Part shown: piece after piece, positions 43,546 to 53,694 of the stretch
How the letters are laid out: each line of letters begins with the position of its first letter
Numbering within the stretch: the stretch's first letter is position 1
Source of the DNA: Hygrocybe punicea
Taxonomy: Eukaryota > Basidiomycota > Agaricomycetes > Agaricales > Hygrophoraceae
Direction: 5' to 3'
Length of the DNA stretch: 64,000 nucleotides
Assembly: GCA_963556145.1 (NCBI GenBank)
Contig: OY744473.1
Location: 3,534,001 to 3,598,000, forward strand
Notes under the pieces: generated by a model
Seen by the model: the letters and a program-made list of their open reading frames with translations, nothing else
Databases searched by the model: none
What the model was told of the DNA's origin: nothing
Made by a program: the position numbers and the translations under genes

Positions 43546-43880
43546 TGTTGTGATAGCAAACGTACTCACGGCCTGATCCGAAGCTTATCGCCTAGATTAG
43601 ATCTCCCCTTTATCACATGATAGATTACCGTTTCCCCTTTTTGCGAGCCATTTCTTTCTTATACGTTTATCCTTTGTTCACATAATACTTAGTCTACTCT
43701 TGCCACAGCGTAGAAGACCTCAGTTGCGCATCCTTTCCACACTGAGGTCTGTTAGCCTTTCATTTACTTTCATACAATTCACTGACAATTACCTAGATTC
43801 TGTACTATCACTAGGTAATAATATACTCCAGTTGCGCATCCTTTCCGCACTGAGATTCTGTACTATCACTAGCCTCTACA
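43546..43880 (+). repeat. 3' LTR of the copia element
   Basis: 335 bp, followed by GAAAA (43881-43885). About a dozen differences from the 5' LTR, mostly CpG against TpG/CpA. Confidence 0.95.
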
Positions 43881-44229
43881 GAAAATGGAGGGGAAAATGA
43901 ATGTCCAAGAAAAAGATCTAAAATCTCATACATATCTCCGAAAGGATGAGGGGATGCGTATATAAGGCAAGTCCGAAGTTGGGGATCGAGTCCGATGAGA
44001 TCCATCTCCTATAATTAGAACTCTGGGGCTTCTGAGGCTGCCAGATTTGGTCCAAAAGTGGCTGTGACAAAGCGGCATATGTCGGGTCACGTCAGTCACG
44101 TCGGGTTACATTGGGTTGGAATGGGAGTCATTTGGAGGTGTCAGGTTTGTCCAGATTTGTGAAATATCGACGATACGGGCTCAGGGAGACGTCAGGTCTC
44201 TACACCAGCCATAGCATAGCACCGCAACA
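43881..44229 (-). repeat. Gypsy-type LTR copy 2, other part
   Basis: On the minus strand it starts TGTTGCGGTGCTATGC at 44229 and matches the first part of 7155-7971 (for example TCAATATCTCACAAACCTG-like and CAACCCAATGTAACCC). It continues at 20313 across the copia insertion. Confidence 0.65.
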
Positions 44230-44649
44230 TTGCACTAAAACAGTTTTAATTAGTAAATGTATTATTTTCAATGAAAAAAGGGACTTACCTCGAGCTCTTT
44301 ACCCTTTACCACTGATTCCCAGTGGGACAATGTGGATTCCAGGTGGATTCCACATGAATTCCACCCCAGCCAAATGGACATTTTACCACTCAAAATTTCA
44401 GTCCCACTCCAGGTAAATTCCATGTGGATTCCATGTGGACATGTGGAATCCACATGAACTATGTCCCATTTTTGTCCACCTGGAGTCCATGTGGAATCTA
44501 CATGAAGATCATTATTAAATAATAAGTGTAAACTCATGATTTTTATAACCTATTTATCTTATTGTTAAGTACTAAAGGGGGAATGCCCCGAAGTAAATAT
44601 GTGAGGTTTCAGAGCCTTATATATGTTTGTTTGGTGCATGGAGCAATTT

Positions 44650-45880
44650 GGGAATGTGTGAATGTCACATGACAGTCAACAAGCCGCGTCAACCAAACAT
44701 GACCACCAGCCACGCCGAATGCCGAACAGACACCCAACAGCCACGCCAAACGCCCAAGACCCAAGACCCAATGTCCAACACCCCGGATTGACACCGGATG
44801 AGTCCAGCATCGATGGGAGCAGCGGGGGCTAGTACGCTCCCTGCTTTATGGTATATTTTTCTTCTTTTTTTATGTGCTGTGGCTGACTACTTCAATACAG
44901 GCCAACTCCAACATCACCACGCCCAACGAACAAGGCCCAAAGTGATGCGGGATGCCAATGGCGACCAGGAAGGAGATGACCACTCCAGCGAAACAGAAGC
45001 AGCAGGGCCTCACTCCCGCTGCATTGGTAAATTTTTGATCTTGTTGTTTACTGACTGACGATGGCACTCCCTAGCTCATGCCTGGGTCTACACCCACATC
45101 CACCCCTGCGCTCACACCCATGCCCACGCCCATGCCCATGCCCACCTCAATGGCCACAACCACAATGGCCAAAACAAAAAGCATCTGTGGCCTCAGACGG
45201 TGGCCGACGCGGATGACAGATGCGAGGGAAGACGGAGCAGATGGGAGATGCACCAGGGGGCGTGGGTGGTCCACCCATGCCCTACAGTGAGTTTTCTTTG
45301 AATTCATATAATATTATCTACTAACTACTGCCCTGGGCTCGCCCTCTAGGTAGGCTAGTACCAGAATGCAACCACAAGAGGTGGGGACCACAAAGATGAC
45401 GGGAACGACGAAGGTGGCGGATGTGATGGGACAGGAAAGGCAGGGGATGATGGCAGCGAGGACAACACAGACAGAGACGACGGCGATTGACGAGACAAAA
45501 ATGACACCCCCACAGGAGGCGCACCGTTGGTTAATCTGTAAGTTTTATTGTTGATTATTGTACACTGACTACCAGCACACACCCCAATGCCGTTGCCCCC
45601 ACCCCAACATAGGCAAGCACCGAGGAGAGAGACAACAGGATGGCAACGACAATGACGGGAATGGGTCCGAGGGCGACTACGAGGACAGAGACGACTACGA
45701 CGGGGGGATGACAATGATGGCTGCAGCACGGCAGCCACCCTCCAATACAGGGCCGACGCCTCTCTTCCCCTGTTCCCCTGTTCCCCCCTCACGCCATATT
45801 GTCTCTCCCTCTCTCCTCCTCCTTCTCCCTTCTCCCTTCTCCCTTCTCCCTTCTCCCTCCCTCTGTCTGTAGTCATTACT
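44650..45880 (+). repeat. Exon/intron-like module array 2
   Basis: Low-complexity coding-like blocks rich in His, Pro, Thr and Asp are separated by intron-like pieces. Examples are GTAAATTTTTGATC...TTACTGACTGAC...CCCTAG (45028-45075), GTGAGTTTTCTTTG...CTCTAG (45290-45350) and GTAAGTTTTATTGTTGATTA (about 45539). It ends in a TTCTCCC tandem (45822-45863). The longest frames (78-186 codons) are repeat-derived. Confidence 0.5.
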
Positions 45881-46587
45881 GGGTTAATATTGTGGATTAA
45901 TATTATAATGTACATTTTATTGTGATTTTCATGAATGTCATAAAAATAAATATTTTAAAGTCAAAGGACACCGGTAAAAATAATAACTGGTGAAATACTG
46001 CACCAATTCCTGCACCAATTCACATAGTTTCAGAGGCAAAGTTTGTCTACCTTCAGAGGGCTATCTTTCTCTGTATTTACATTTTCAAAGTATTTTGTCT
46101 AGAGTTATAGGTGAATTGTTGATTTCAGTCACTCCAACTTGTACAATGAATATCTCCACAACCAATGCTTGGATTTACATGATTGTAGAGAGAAACTTGT
46201 TCTATTTTTCAAGCCAGACAGGGACAAGCTCCAATATATGGCCATTCACGTGCTTTTAAGCAGAGTTGAATTAGTCAAGAGTTCTATTTGGCAGAGCTGA
46301 CTACAAAGGGTTTGGGGCACTATTCTAAATATTTTGAAGAAGGCTTACAAATACTTTGAAGCATTACAATAATTATTTTGAAGCTCTACTATCCTAGTTG
46401 TTTTGTTGTTGTTGCTGTTGGGTATTAATGGGAGGAATGTGTTGAAAATTGTTGATGAATGAATATACCAGTGAATGTACTCAGACTCACTCCTGTTCCA
46501 GTGCAAAACTCAGTCCATATGTCCATTGGTAACATAGAAATCAATGTGATCAAAGGTGGGAAAAGCACAGACACTGATGAGCCAGGT

Positions 46588-46590
46588 TAC

Positions 46591-46686
<96 letters not shown>

Positions 46687-46720
46687 GGTTGCCATTGTTG
46701 TTGTTGTTGTTGTTGTTGCT
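46588..46720 (+). repeat. TGCTGT/TGC/TTG microsatellite
   Basis: About 133 bp of TGCTGT hexamers, then TGC, then TTG triplets. Poly-Cys and poly-Ala frames here are artefacts of the repeat. Confidence 0.95.
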
Positions 46721-47340
46721 ATTACTGTTGGATATTGCTGTTGGATATTAGTGGCAGAAAGGTGTTTGAAAATGTGTTGGTGAACATATTGGTGAATGTA
46801 CTCAGACTCTGGACTTCTGTCCCAGTGCTAGTGTCAGTCCATATTTATTGCTGACATTGGAGACAACAGTGGAGGGGTTAGTGAAGGTGATCATAATTAT
46901 AGGATTAGTATGGATTCCTGAAACAAGAAGTTAGTAACTATGAGTGAGTATTTGCTGAGTAGAGGATGTAGCTGAAGATGGAGATGAAGAGGTGAAGGTG
47001 AGGGTGATGAAGAGAAGATGAAAGTGACTATGAGATTGATGTGAACTAAAAACATATTGATTAACTGAAAGTGATATTTGCTGAACATGCTTGTGTATCT
47101 GAACATGTAAGCATTCCCAAGAAAATGATAGCCCAGTCCAATAGTAATCTACAGAAGTATTCAACTAAGTAAAGACATACACAAATGTAAGAATATTATG
47201 AATTTGTGTTGAACCACATAGTGGGATCTTGCACTGAGTAAGATCTGAGACAGTTCCATAGTAGACTCTAAGGAAAACTTGGTGTTCTTAACAACACTTG
47301 TATTAAATAAGATATAAGCAAAACAATGGATAAATGTCGA
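46721..47340. other. AT-rich interior of the fold-back element
   Basis: Nothing recognised; no frame over 77 codons. Confidence 0.4.
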
Positions 47341-47817
47341 CTTTTTGGTGGGAATTTGGTGGGAATTTGGTGGGATTCCACATGGAAATAAAATGGTGTC
47401 TTAGTCTTGAAGGAAGCCCTATTAGTTTAGAATGCTAGATATTGTCTTATATTAGCATTGGCATTGATATTGAAGTGGGAAAAGTCAAAAAAGTCAAAAA
47501 AGTCAAAAAAACCCAGTGCATTTCGACTTTCTATGTGGAGTCCATGTGGAATCCATGTGGAATCCCACTAGAAATAAAATTTTATATTAGTCTTGAACTA
47601 AGCCCTATGAGTTTAGAATGCTAAAAATAGTTTTATATTTGCAATAGCATTGATATTGAAGGAGAAAAAGTGAAAAAAGTGAAAAAAACCCAGTGCATTT
47701 TGACTTTTTTATGTGCATTCCATGTGGAGTGCATGTGGAGTCCACATTGTCCACATTGTTCACATTGTCCATGTGGACTCCACATTGTCCCACTGGGAAT
47801 CAGTGGTATAGGGTAAA

Positions 47818-48229
47818 ATACTGCTCATGTTGCTGTGTTGGTGGTTGTGACAGGAAGTGATGGTTCAGTAACGTTCAGTCACAGCTACCCACAGGTTGAC
47901 CACAGGTCATGTGTTTCTTGTGGGTTCCAATTTGGCTACCTGTACCCAACCCTGATGGGTCAGGGGTACAAAACCTGTGCCAGTCTGTATACCCCTGCAT
48001 ATGCCTAGGGATCTCCCTGATAACTGGGATGCAATGGCCTGGTAAATTAGTTGACCCTTGATCTCTATACCATGTACCAGACCTGTGACCTGCTTACCCT
48101 CATGTACCCACATTATCCAAGCCAAAAAAAACTAGACCCTTGGAGCAGGTATGGGTAAATCTCTGATTGGGTATGGGTACATGAGAAATACCCAGGGGCT
48201 ACCCATGCAGATGCCTAGTCCTCATAGCC
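47818..48229. other. Spacer with GGGTA/TACCC repeats
   Basis: Several GGGTAC and TACCC motifs in both directions (47935-48205) suggest the remains of a small inverted-repeat element. No gene. Confidence 0.35.
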
Positions 48230-48582
48230 CCTTAGACTTTTGTAGTTGACCTTTTCACCCTTGTCTTTGTCCATACTATTCGTTCTTTATTCCCAATCCA
48301 ACCCGCCATACCTAACATCATCAGCATCATTGGGTTCATCAGTATTTGTCCATTTTCAGTCCAGTTTATCCATCATTTGTCAGCTTCATCATTATTTGTC
48401 CCATTTTCATAGTTGATCATCAGTTTCATTGTTGTTTTCATAGTTTTACACAGCGGCTTCACATTTTACTTCTCTTACTATTCTTCTACCACTATTCCCG
48501 ACACTGATTATCCTAGTCACTTCTATGCTGACACCCCTGGTTAGGATTTAGATTCCACAGCCACCCCAATCTCACCATTACA
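48230..48582 (+). repeat. Gypsy-type LTR copy 3 (5'-truncated)
   Basis: Matches the last third of 7155-7971 and of copy 2: the AACCCGCCATACCTAACATC region and the end CACTTCTATGCTGACACCCC...ACCATTACA. Confidence 0.6.
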
Positions 48583-49021
48583 GCAGCATGGTTTTAGAGA
48601 GAAACTTTATTGTGAAATATAGTGCAGTGGTTGTGGATATTTTATGTGAAATGAATTGTTACTTGCCTCTCTCTGAGAGGGTATTTACACTACTTCTAGT
48701 TCTACTGAAGTTTCTTGTGCTAAGTAGAATAATTGCTGCACTTCAACATTATTCATCAGGCAGTTCCAGTGTCATATGATGTGGAGTACTAATCCTCTCC
48801 ATGACTATTCGGCTATTCCCACCCAACAAACTTGTTCCATGTTCAAATAGTTAGAAAATCCTGTATAATTATTTATAAATATCTTTGACCTCAGGAAGTA
48901 TTTAATTATATTCACAACTTATACATGTATAATTCCTCCAAAACTGAATGATGTGCAAAATAATTATACAGGATCTTCTAGCTATTTGAACATGGAACAA
49001 GTTTCTCTCTAAAACCATGCT
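48583..49021. mobile_element. Fold-back MITE with nested inverted repeats
   Basis: Outer ends CAGCATGGTTTTAGAGAGAA and its complement (48999-49021). A second, inner inverted repeat (CAAACTTGTTCCATGTTCAA at about 48827, complement at about 48988) lies inside. It abuts the end of the LTR copy 3 fragment. Confidence 0.6.
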
Positions 49022-49971
49022 GACCTGAACATTCCCTGTGGAGCTATTAACCACTCAAGTTGAGCAGATAACCTCTGATAATGATATTTCACCTATAACC
49101 TTCAAAAGACTAGAAAATTTTGAGGAAGTAAATGTAGTGGAGACTAGCCCTCATAAAATGGATAAATTTTCGCTCTCACATCATGTAAATTAGTACAGTA
49201 CTTCATAGAACTCATGGCCCAATCTCGGGACTCCTCTCATTTCAATGCCATTAATTTCAAGGCCTGCAACTCCACCCTCATGGCTGCTCTTGCCATCACA
49301 AGTGCCATTGCCCACCTCATCAAAGATCTGGGTGGTGGAGTGCTGGCACTGCTGTTGGTGTCAGTGCCAGTGCTGGTACTGGTGCTGGTGCCCATGGTAC
49401 CAGTAACTGGGAGTTGGAGTGGGAAGGGTGTGTGGGAGCAAGAGTGAGAGAGTGGAGGAGAGTGCAAAAGTGTGGGAGCTGGCTGTGGTCAGGAAATGGG
49501 GGCAGTGGGAAGGGTCAGAAAAAAGCTTAAGTGGGGGACTCACCTGGGCAACAACAGGATTTGGTGGCAATCTGAGCTTCATTCATGATGGAAACAAGGT
49601 GTGGGGGTGAGAGTGTGTATAGGGAGGAGTGGGAGTGGAGCAAGAGATATTGGGAAGGGTGTGAGTGGACAAAAATGAACCACAGACAAACGGCTGCATG
49701 AGGACTTAGACAAGTTCATTCAGACATGTCTATTGGGTGAGCAGGGCTATGTAGAAACTATAGAGTGAGGAGGCTATTCTACATAGTGCTGTGGAGTGCT
49801 ATGTAGGGTGCCTTGTTGCTATATATGCTGTGGTCATGCTATGACCATCATGGAAATTTCAATTCACTATAACCTAAACTCAGGTTTTGCTGGCAGTTGC
49901 CTTGTCCTTGCCCTTGGCCATTGACTTTTTGAAGAGGGGGAAAGCATGGCTAGCATTTCTTGAAAAACTTA
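49022..49971. other. Spacer left of the hAT element
   Basis: A short plus-strand frame at 49214-49447 (MAQSRDSSHFNAINFKACNS) runs into GGTGCTGG repeats; no family recognised. CTATGTAG motifs around 49740-49810 are locally repeated. Confidence 0.3.
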
Positions 49972-50017
49972 GGTACACCTACTGCTGTTCCAGCCTGGCC
50001 TCAAAGCCATGAGCCAG

Positions 50018-50126
50018 TGGAGAGGTCCCGAGAGACCCCTCAGGGTGCTCATTCCATAATTGAGTGGAACAGAGTCCATCGGGAAGCCTACTGACTAAGG
50101 TCAACTGTGGGAACCAAGTCACATGC
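50018..50126. repeat. Direct repeat, left copy
   Basis: TGGAGAGGTCCCGAGAGACC...GGGAACCAAGTCA, repeated at 53253-53388 with one ~28-bp extra segment. The pair brackets 3.1 kb of inserted sequence inside the hAT element and could be the LTRs of a very small element or a segmental duplication. Confidence 0.6.
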
Positions 50127-50865
50127 TGTTACGGATCACTTCTACAGCGGGCTCCAGCAACAATCAACTTAACTGGGGGATTGGTTTCCAGAGGAGAGAA
50201 CAGCAGTTTCCATTGTTGCTTACAACTAAGACAACACTGCTAAGAGAGAGGAGGTCATGGTCTAATGTCATTGTGAGTCATGGGACTACCCAAGACAAGA
50301 GGGTCTACCCCAAGAATCAGACTAAATGTAAAGAAGAGAAAAGAAGAAAAAGTCTGAATCAACAACAAGAATAGTAGATATAGTGACTGGTCTTAAGGGG
50401 AGGTAAATGGAAATCCAACCATGAACCTACAGCAAGTCCAACTACATCATGTGTTCACCATGAGGCAGACATGAGGCATCCTCATGTTGATGTTCTCGTG
50501 ATCCAACTGGAGGCCTGGGTGTCATTGAGGGATAGAGGAGGTCCAGATGACTCAGATGATTTGTCATCAGATCATGTGATATGCAGAATTGCCAATTTGG
50601 GGTCTACATTTGCTGTAATGAGCAAGTAGGTAGTCTGGCAGGTGCATCACACGGTTGGGTTGGAGAGAGGCATTGTCCTGTGTGGGATTGGTGAAGAGAG
50701 TGTCTTGATGTAGCATGGATATAGCAACAAGGTCGGTATGAAAGAAAACAAAGGAATGTGTTAGGAGAAGACCAACTAGGATGGTGGGATAGTCGAGGTC
50801 AGACATGTGAACAGCATAAGCTGTACCAGATGACAATGTCTGTGTTGATGATGTATCAAGGAGTG
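50127..50865 (+). repeat. Long LTR ('LTR5'), first half
   Basis: Starts TGTTACGGATCACTTC and follows the family consensus until ATCAAGGAG, where the sequence changes abruptly. The other half is at 51949-52847 in the opposite orientation. Confidence 0.75.
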
Positions 50866-51948
50866 AAAGTCACCATTTTTCTTTGACCCCATTTTTTTGC
50901 CACCCTGGGCCCAGCACTCACCCATTGCACCCCCTGCACTCATGCTTGATGTCCCAAACCCCCACACTAGCATCCATTGGCCCAACACGAGCCATTTCAG
51001 CCCCCAACGCCTGCCACGTCACCACATCACACTGGACTTTCATTGTTCCCTGGCCCCATACAGCTATGCCAGACTCCCCACAACCATGCTCCACCTGCTA
51101 GAGCCCTATACTGCTTTTCATCAGCCTCGCCTATTGCTTTTGGGCACCCCAGCATTGTGCCACACCACTGTGTCACTACCCCTGCAATTTTGTGATTCCC
51201 AGCCCCATGCAGCTACTCTGGACTCACCACAGCCTTGCTTGACCTGCTAGAGCCCCCTGCTGCCCTTTTCAAGTGCCCCAGCAACATGCTGTGTCATTAT
51301 CATGCAACCAGGTTTTTCCAGTGTCCCTGGCCCTGCCCCCATTTGCAAAAGCTTACTACAGCTGCATCTGATATCGTAGAGCACCCTGCTCACCCTCTCC
51401 ACCAATTTTGGGCCCCACCGCCCTTTGCTGCACTGCTGAATTGTGGCCCCCATGTTTCACACCTCCACAGCTTTATCTGTGGCCCTTGCAACCATTTTCC
51501 AGAGCTCACGCAAAGAGATCTCTTGATGTTAGTGCCCACTCTAGTGCCCCAATACATATTCTCTGTTGTTCCCTCAGTCTCTGTTTTCTTGGTTACTCAT
51601 TGCTCTCCCTCGACATGGTTTTGCTTCACCCCACATGAACATTGTCTCTATGCTGCCCCATGACACCATCCCATATCTATTTACCTGTGCACAAACCATC
51701 CAGCCTACTCATGGACTACGAGAACCCACACCCTGCACTGTGATTGGTTTTGGAGGACAATATTGCCCTGCTCCACAATATAAGGCCTCGACTGCAACTT
51801 GGGGCATTCTGAAGGACTGGGAGTTGTGATTGGAGATTGTTTTTGGTCAGTTCTGTTTGGTTTTTGTTTTCTGTTCAGTAGCTGTTGGCAACAAGGGCAT
51901 CACCATGAGGAGGGGGGCACTTGTAGTAGTTGTGCCTGGACAGGCACA
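50866..51948. other. Unplaced segment between the two LTR5 halves
   Basis: 1.08 kb of C-rich plus strand with frames up to 142 codons. Pro/His/Cys-rich and repetitive (CCACC, CCCTG), with no family recognised. Confidence 0.4.
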
Positions 51949-52847
51949 TGTTATGTTTTTCAACTCTGCAACTTCAATTTCAACTCCAGTACCTGCCATG
52001 ATGATTCCATATTACCACACTTTCCTTTTTCATTCCCATTTGCCTTTTGTCTTCTTTTGGACATTGTTGTTTATTCTTGTTCTTATTCCCTTTTCTTCCT
52101 TTCTTCTAGAACAATCCAGACCGACCATGGACACATCCCCATGTGACCTTGCTATACTCGAATAGTCTCCTTGCTGATGGACATCATTGCCATTGTCTTT
52201 TCCCTTGCCCTGACATATTGTTTACTTCATCCCACAACACACCAATACACAATGGCTGTACTCCCAACACAGCTAATCACCATGATTATTATCAGCATCA
52301 TCGCCATCACTTTCCTTATCGGTTTCTACCTTGTCATGATCTATCTTTGGCACTGACATCCTCCTGCCATTGAGACCTCTGACTTCCACCTCAACAATAT
52401 ATCAACACGTAATTGACAATTGCCATACCTGGATATTTGGTTTTCACTTTTGTATTCTGTGCCTACCATTATCCTCCCTGATCATCTGATGACATTCCTC
52501 ACCTGCATGTATACTCTGACCAATCCTTAATCACAAGACATTTCACTGTTCCTTCCAATCCAATCATCACCGAAACACATTCTTTTGAACTTCAACCACA
52601 GACCATACAACTTCCCAATACAGTGAACCAACCCCTATTGTGTATTGTTCACATGTCATTGCTTCAATGCAGTACCTGACCACTTGTTCCCACAGCTTGT
52701 CACCTGTGCCATGACTCAAAACCTGGACCCACATTCATTTATCCTTTTCCATCTGTAACCTTGATACACACTCGTTTACAACAATACTCTTTCTTGGAAG
52801 AATGCCAACATCAAGTGGTTGTCATTGTTCCACACCAGGACAAAACA
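51949..52847 (-). repeat. Long LTR ('LTR5'), second half, inverted
   Basis: Reads TGTTATGTTTTTCAACTCTG and continues to CACCAGGACAAAACAT, exactly complementary in extent to the first half. The MAVLPTQLIT frame opens at 52252 but stops after IYLWH. Confidence 0.75.
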
Positions 52848-53252
52848 TGGGTCACTGTAACTGGTGGTAACGGCTCATCATGGAGGCAGGCAAGGATGGA
52901 GGACCTCTGGAACATCAGATGAGGGTCTGTGGGGCCTAAAAAAATGTGTATGGGCTGGGGCAAGCAAGAGACAAGTCTCTGCTGATGATGATGTGGCCTT
53001 GCTTGGGGATCCAAAAATGGCATCAACAGCTCATTTTGTGGATGTGCAGTGAACAGGGAGTCCTGCGAGGATGTACCAGTGCTTGGGGGGTAGAATGGGA
53101 GTACGTTAGGCCAGAAAAAAGAAGGGAATGTTGTCCAGTGAGTGGTGAGGCCGAAATGAGTCATTCTTGCATGTAAAAGGCCATAAAGAGGCAGAAAAAG
53201 CAGATATGGACAAGAAAACAATCCATGAGTTGGATCGCACTCTCATCACCAT

Positions 53253-53388
53253 GTGGAGAGGTCCTGAGGGACCCCTCAGGGTGCTCACACCGTAATTGAG
53301 TGGAACAGAGTCAATATCAAAGGATGAGACTATCTACTACATTGGGAAGCCTACTGACTAAGGTCAACTGTGGGAACCAAGTCATGTG
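53253..53388. repeat. Direct repeat, right copy
   Basis: Partner of 50018-50126. Confidence 0.6.
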
Positions 53389-53694
53389 TCTGCCCAGGCA
53401 CAACTACTACACTAGCCAGGCTAGGCCATTATAAGCCAAGCCCAGCTGGGCCATAGTGATGGCTTTTGGTGGCTTATAGCTCAGCCTGGGTGTTTGTGAA
53501 CCACAAGCCAGGCCATCAGGCTGTGGCCTGGCATAATTAATTAATATAATATATTTGTCCATTCCACAGTTGCAACTCCCTTCACTGTCACCCAATGGCT
53601 GAAGCATGACAAATCCCTGTCCTAACCATTATCTTTACCCATGGTGTTACTTTTACCCCCTCTTGTTGGTCAGCTACTAACTTCACCTTGCAAG

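Larger units (their letters stand above)
20314..43880 (+). mobile_element. Ty1/copia retrotransposon, complete but split by a KDZ transposon
   Basis: The 335-bp LTRs (20314-20648 and 43546-43880) begin TGTTGTGATAGC and end TAGCCTCTACA, with a perfect 5-bp TSD GAAAA on both sides. Order inside is PBS, gag, protease, integrase, reverse transcriptase, RNase H, purine tract: the copia order. Without the 18.4-kb insertion it is about 5.16 kb, a normal size. LTR differences are mostly C/T and G/A at CpG, so it is old. It is inserted in a gypsy LTR. Confidence 0.95.
44298..47817. mobile_element. 3.5-kb fold-back element
   Basis: Ends are inverted copies of CCACTGATTCCCAGTGGGAC, preceded by TTTACCCTTTA on the left and TTTACCCTATA on the right (complement). 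The subterminal zones are rich in TCCACATGGAAT and TCCATGTGGA motifs. Near the right end a ~185-bp unit is repeated in tandem (about 47385-47560 and 47565-47740). Inside are module array 2 and a TGCTGT microsatellite. No transposase; no convincing TSD. Confidence 0.6.

Noticed and set aside
46459..46854. Poly-cysteine or poly-alanine protein
   Set aside because: Pure translation of a TGCTGT/TGC microsatellite.
51235..51663. 142-codon frame between the LTR5 halves
   Set aside because: Pro/His/Cys-rich low-complexity sequence with several equal overlapping frames and no splice or family support.
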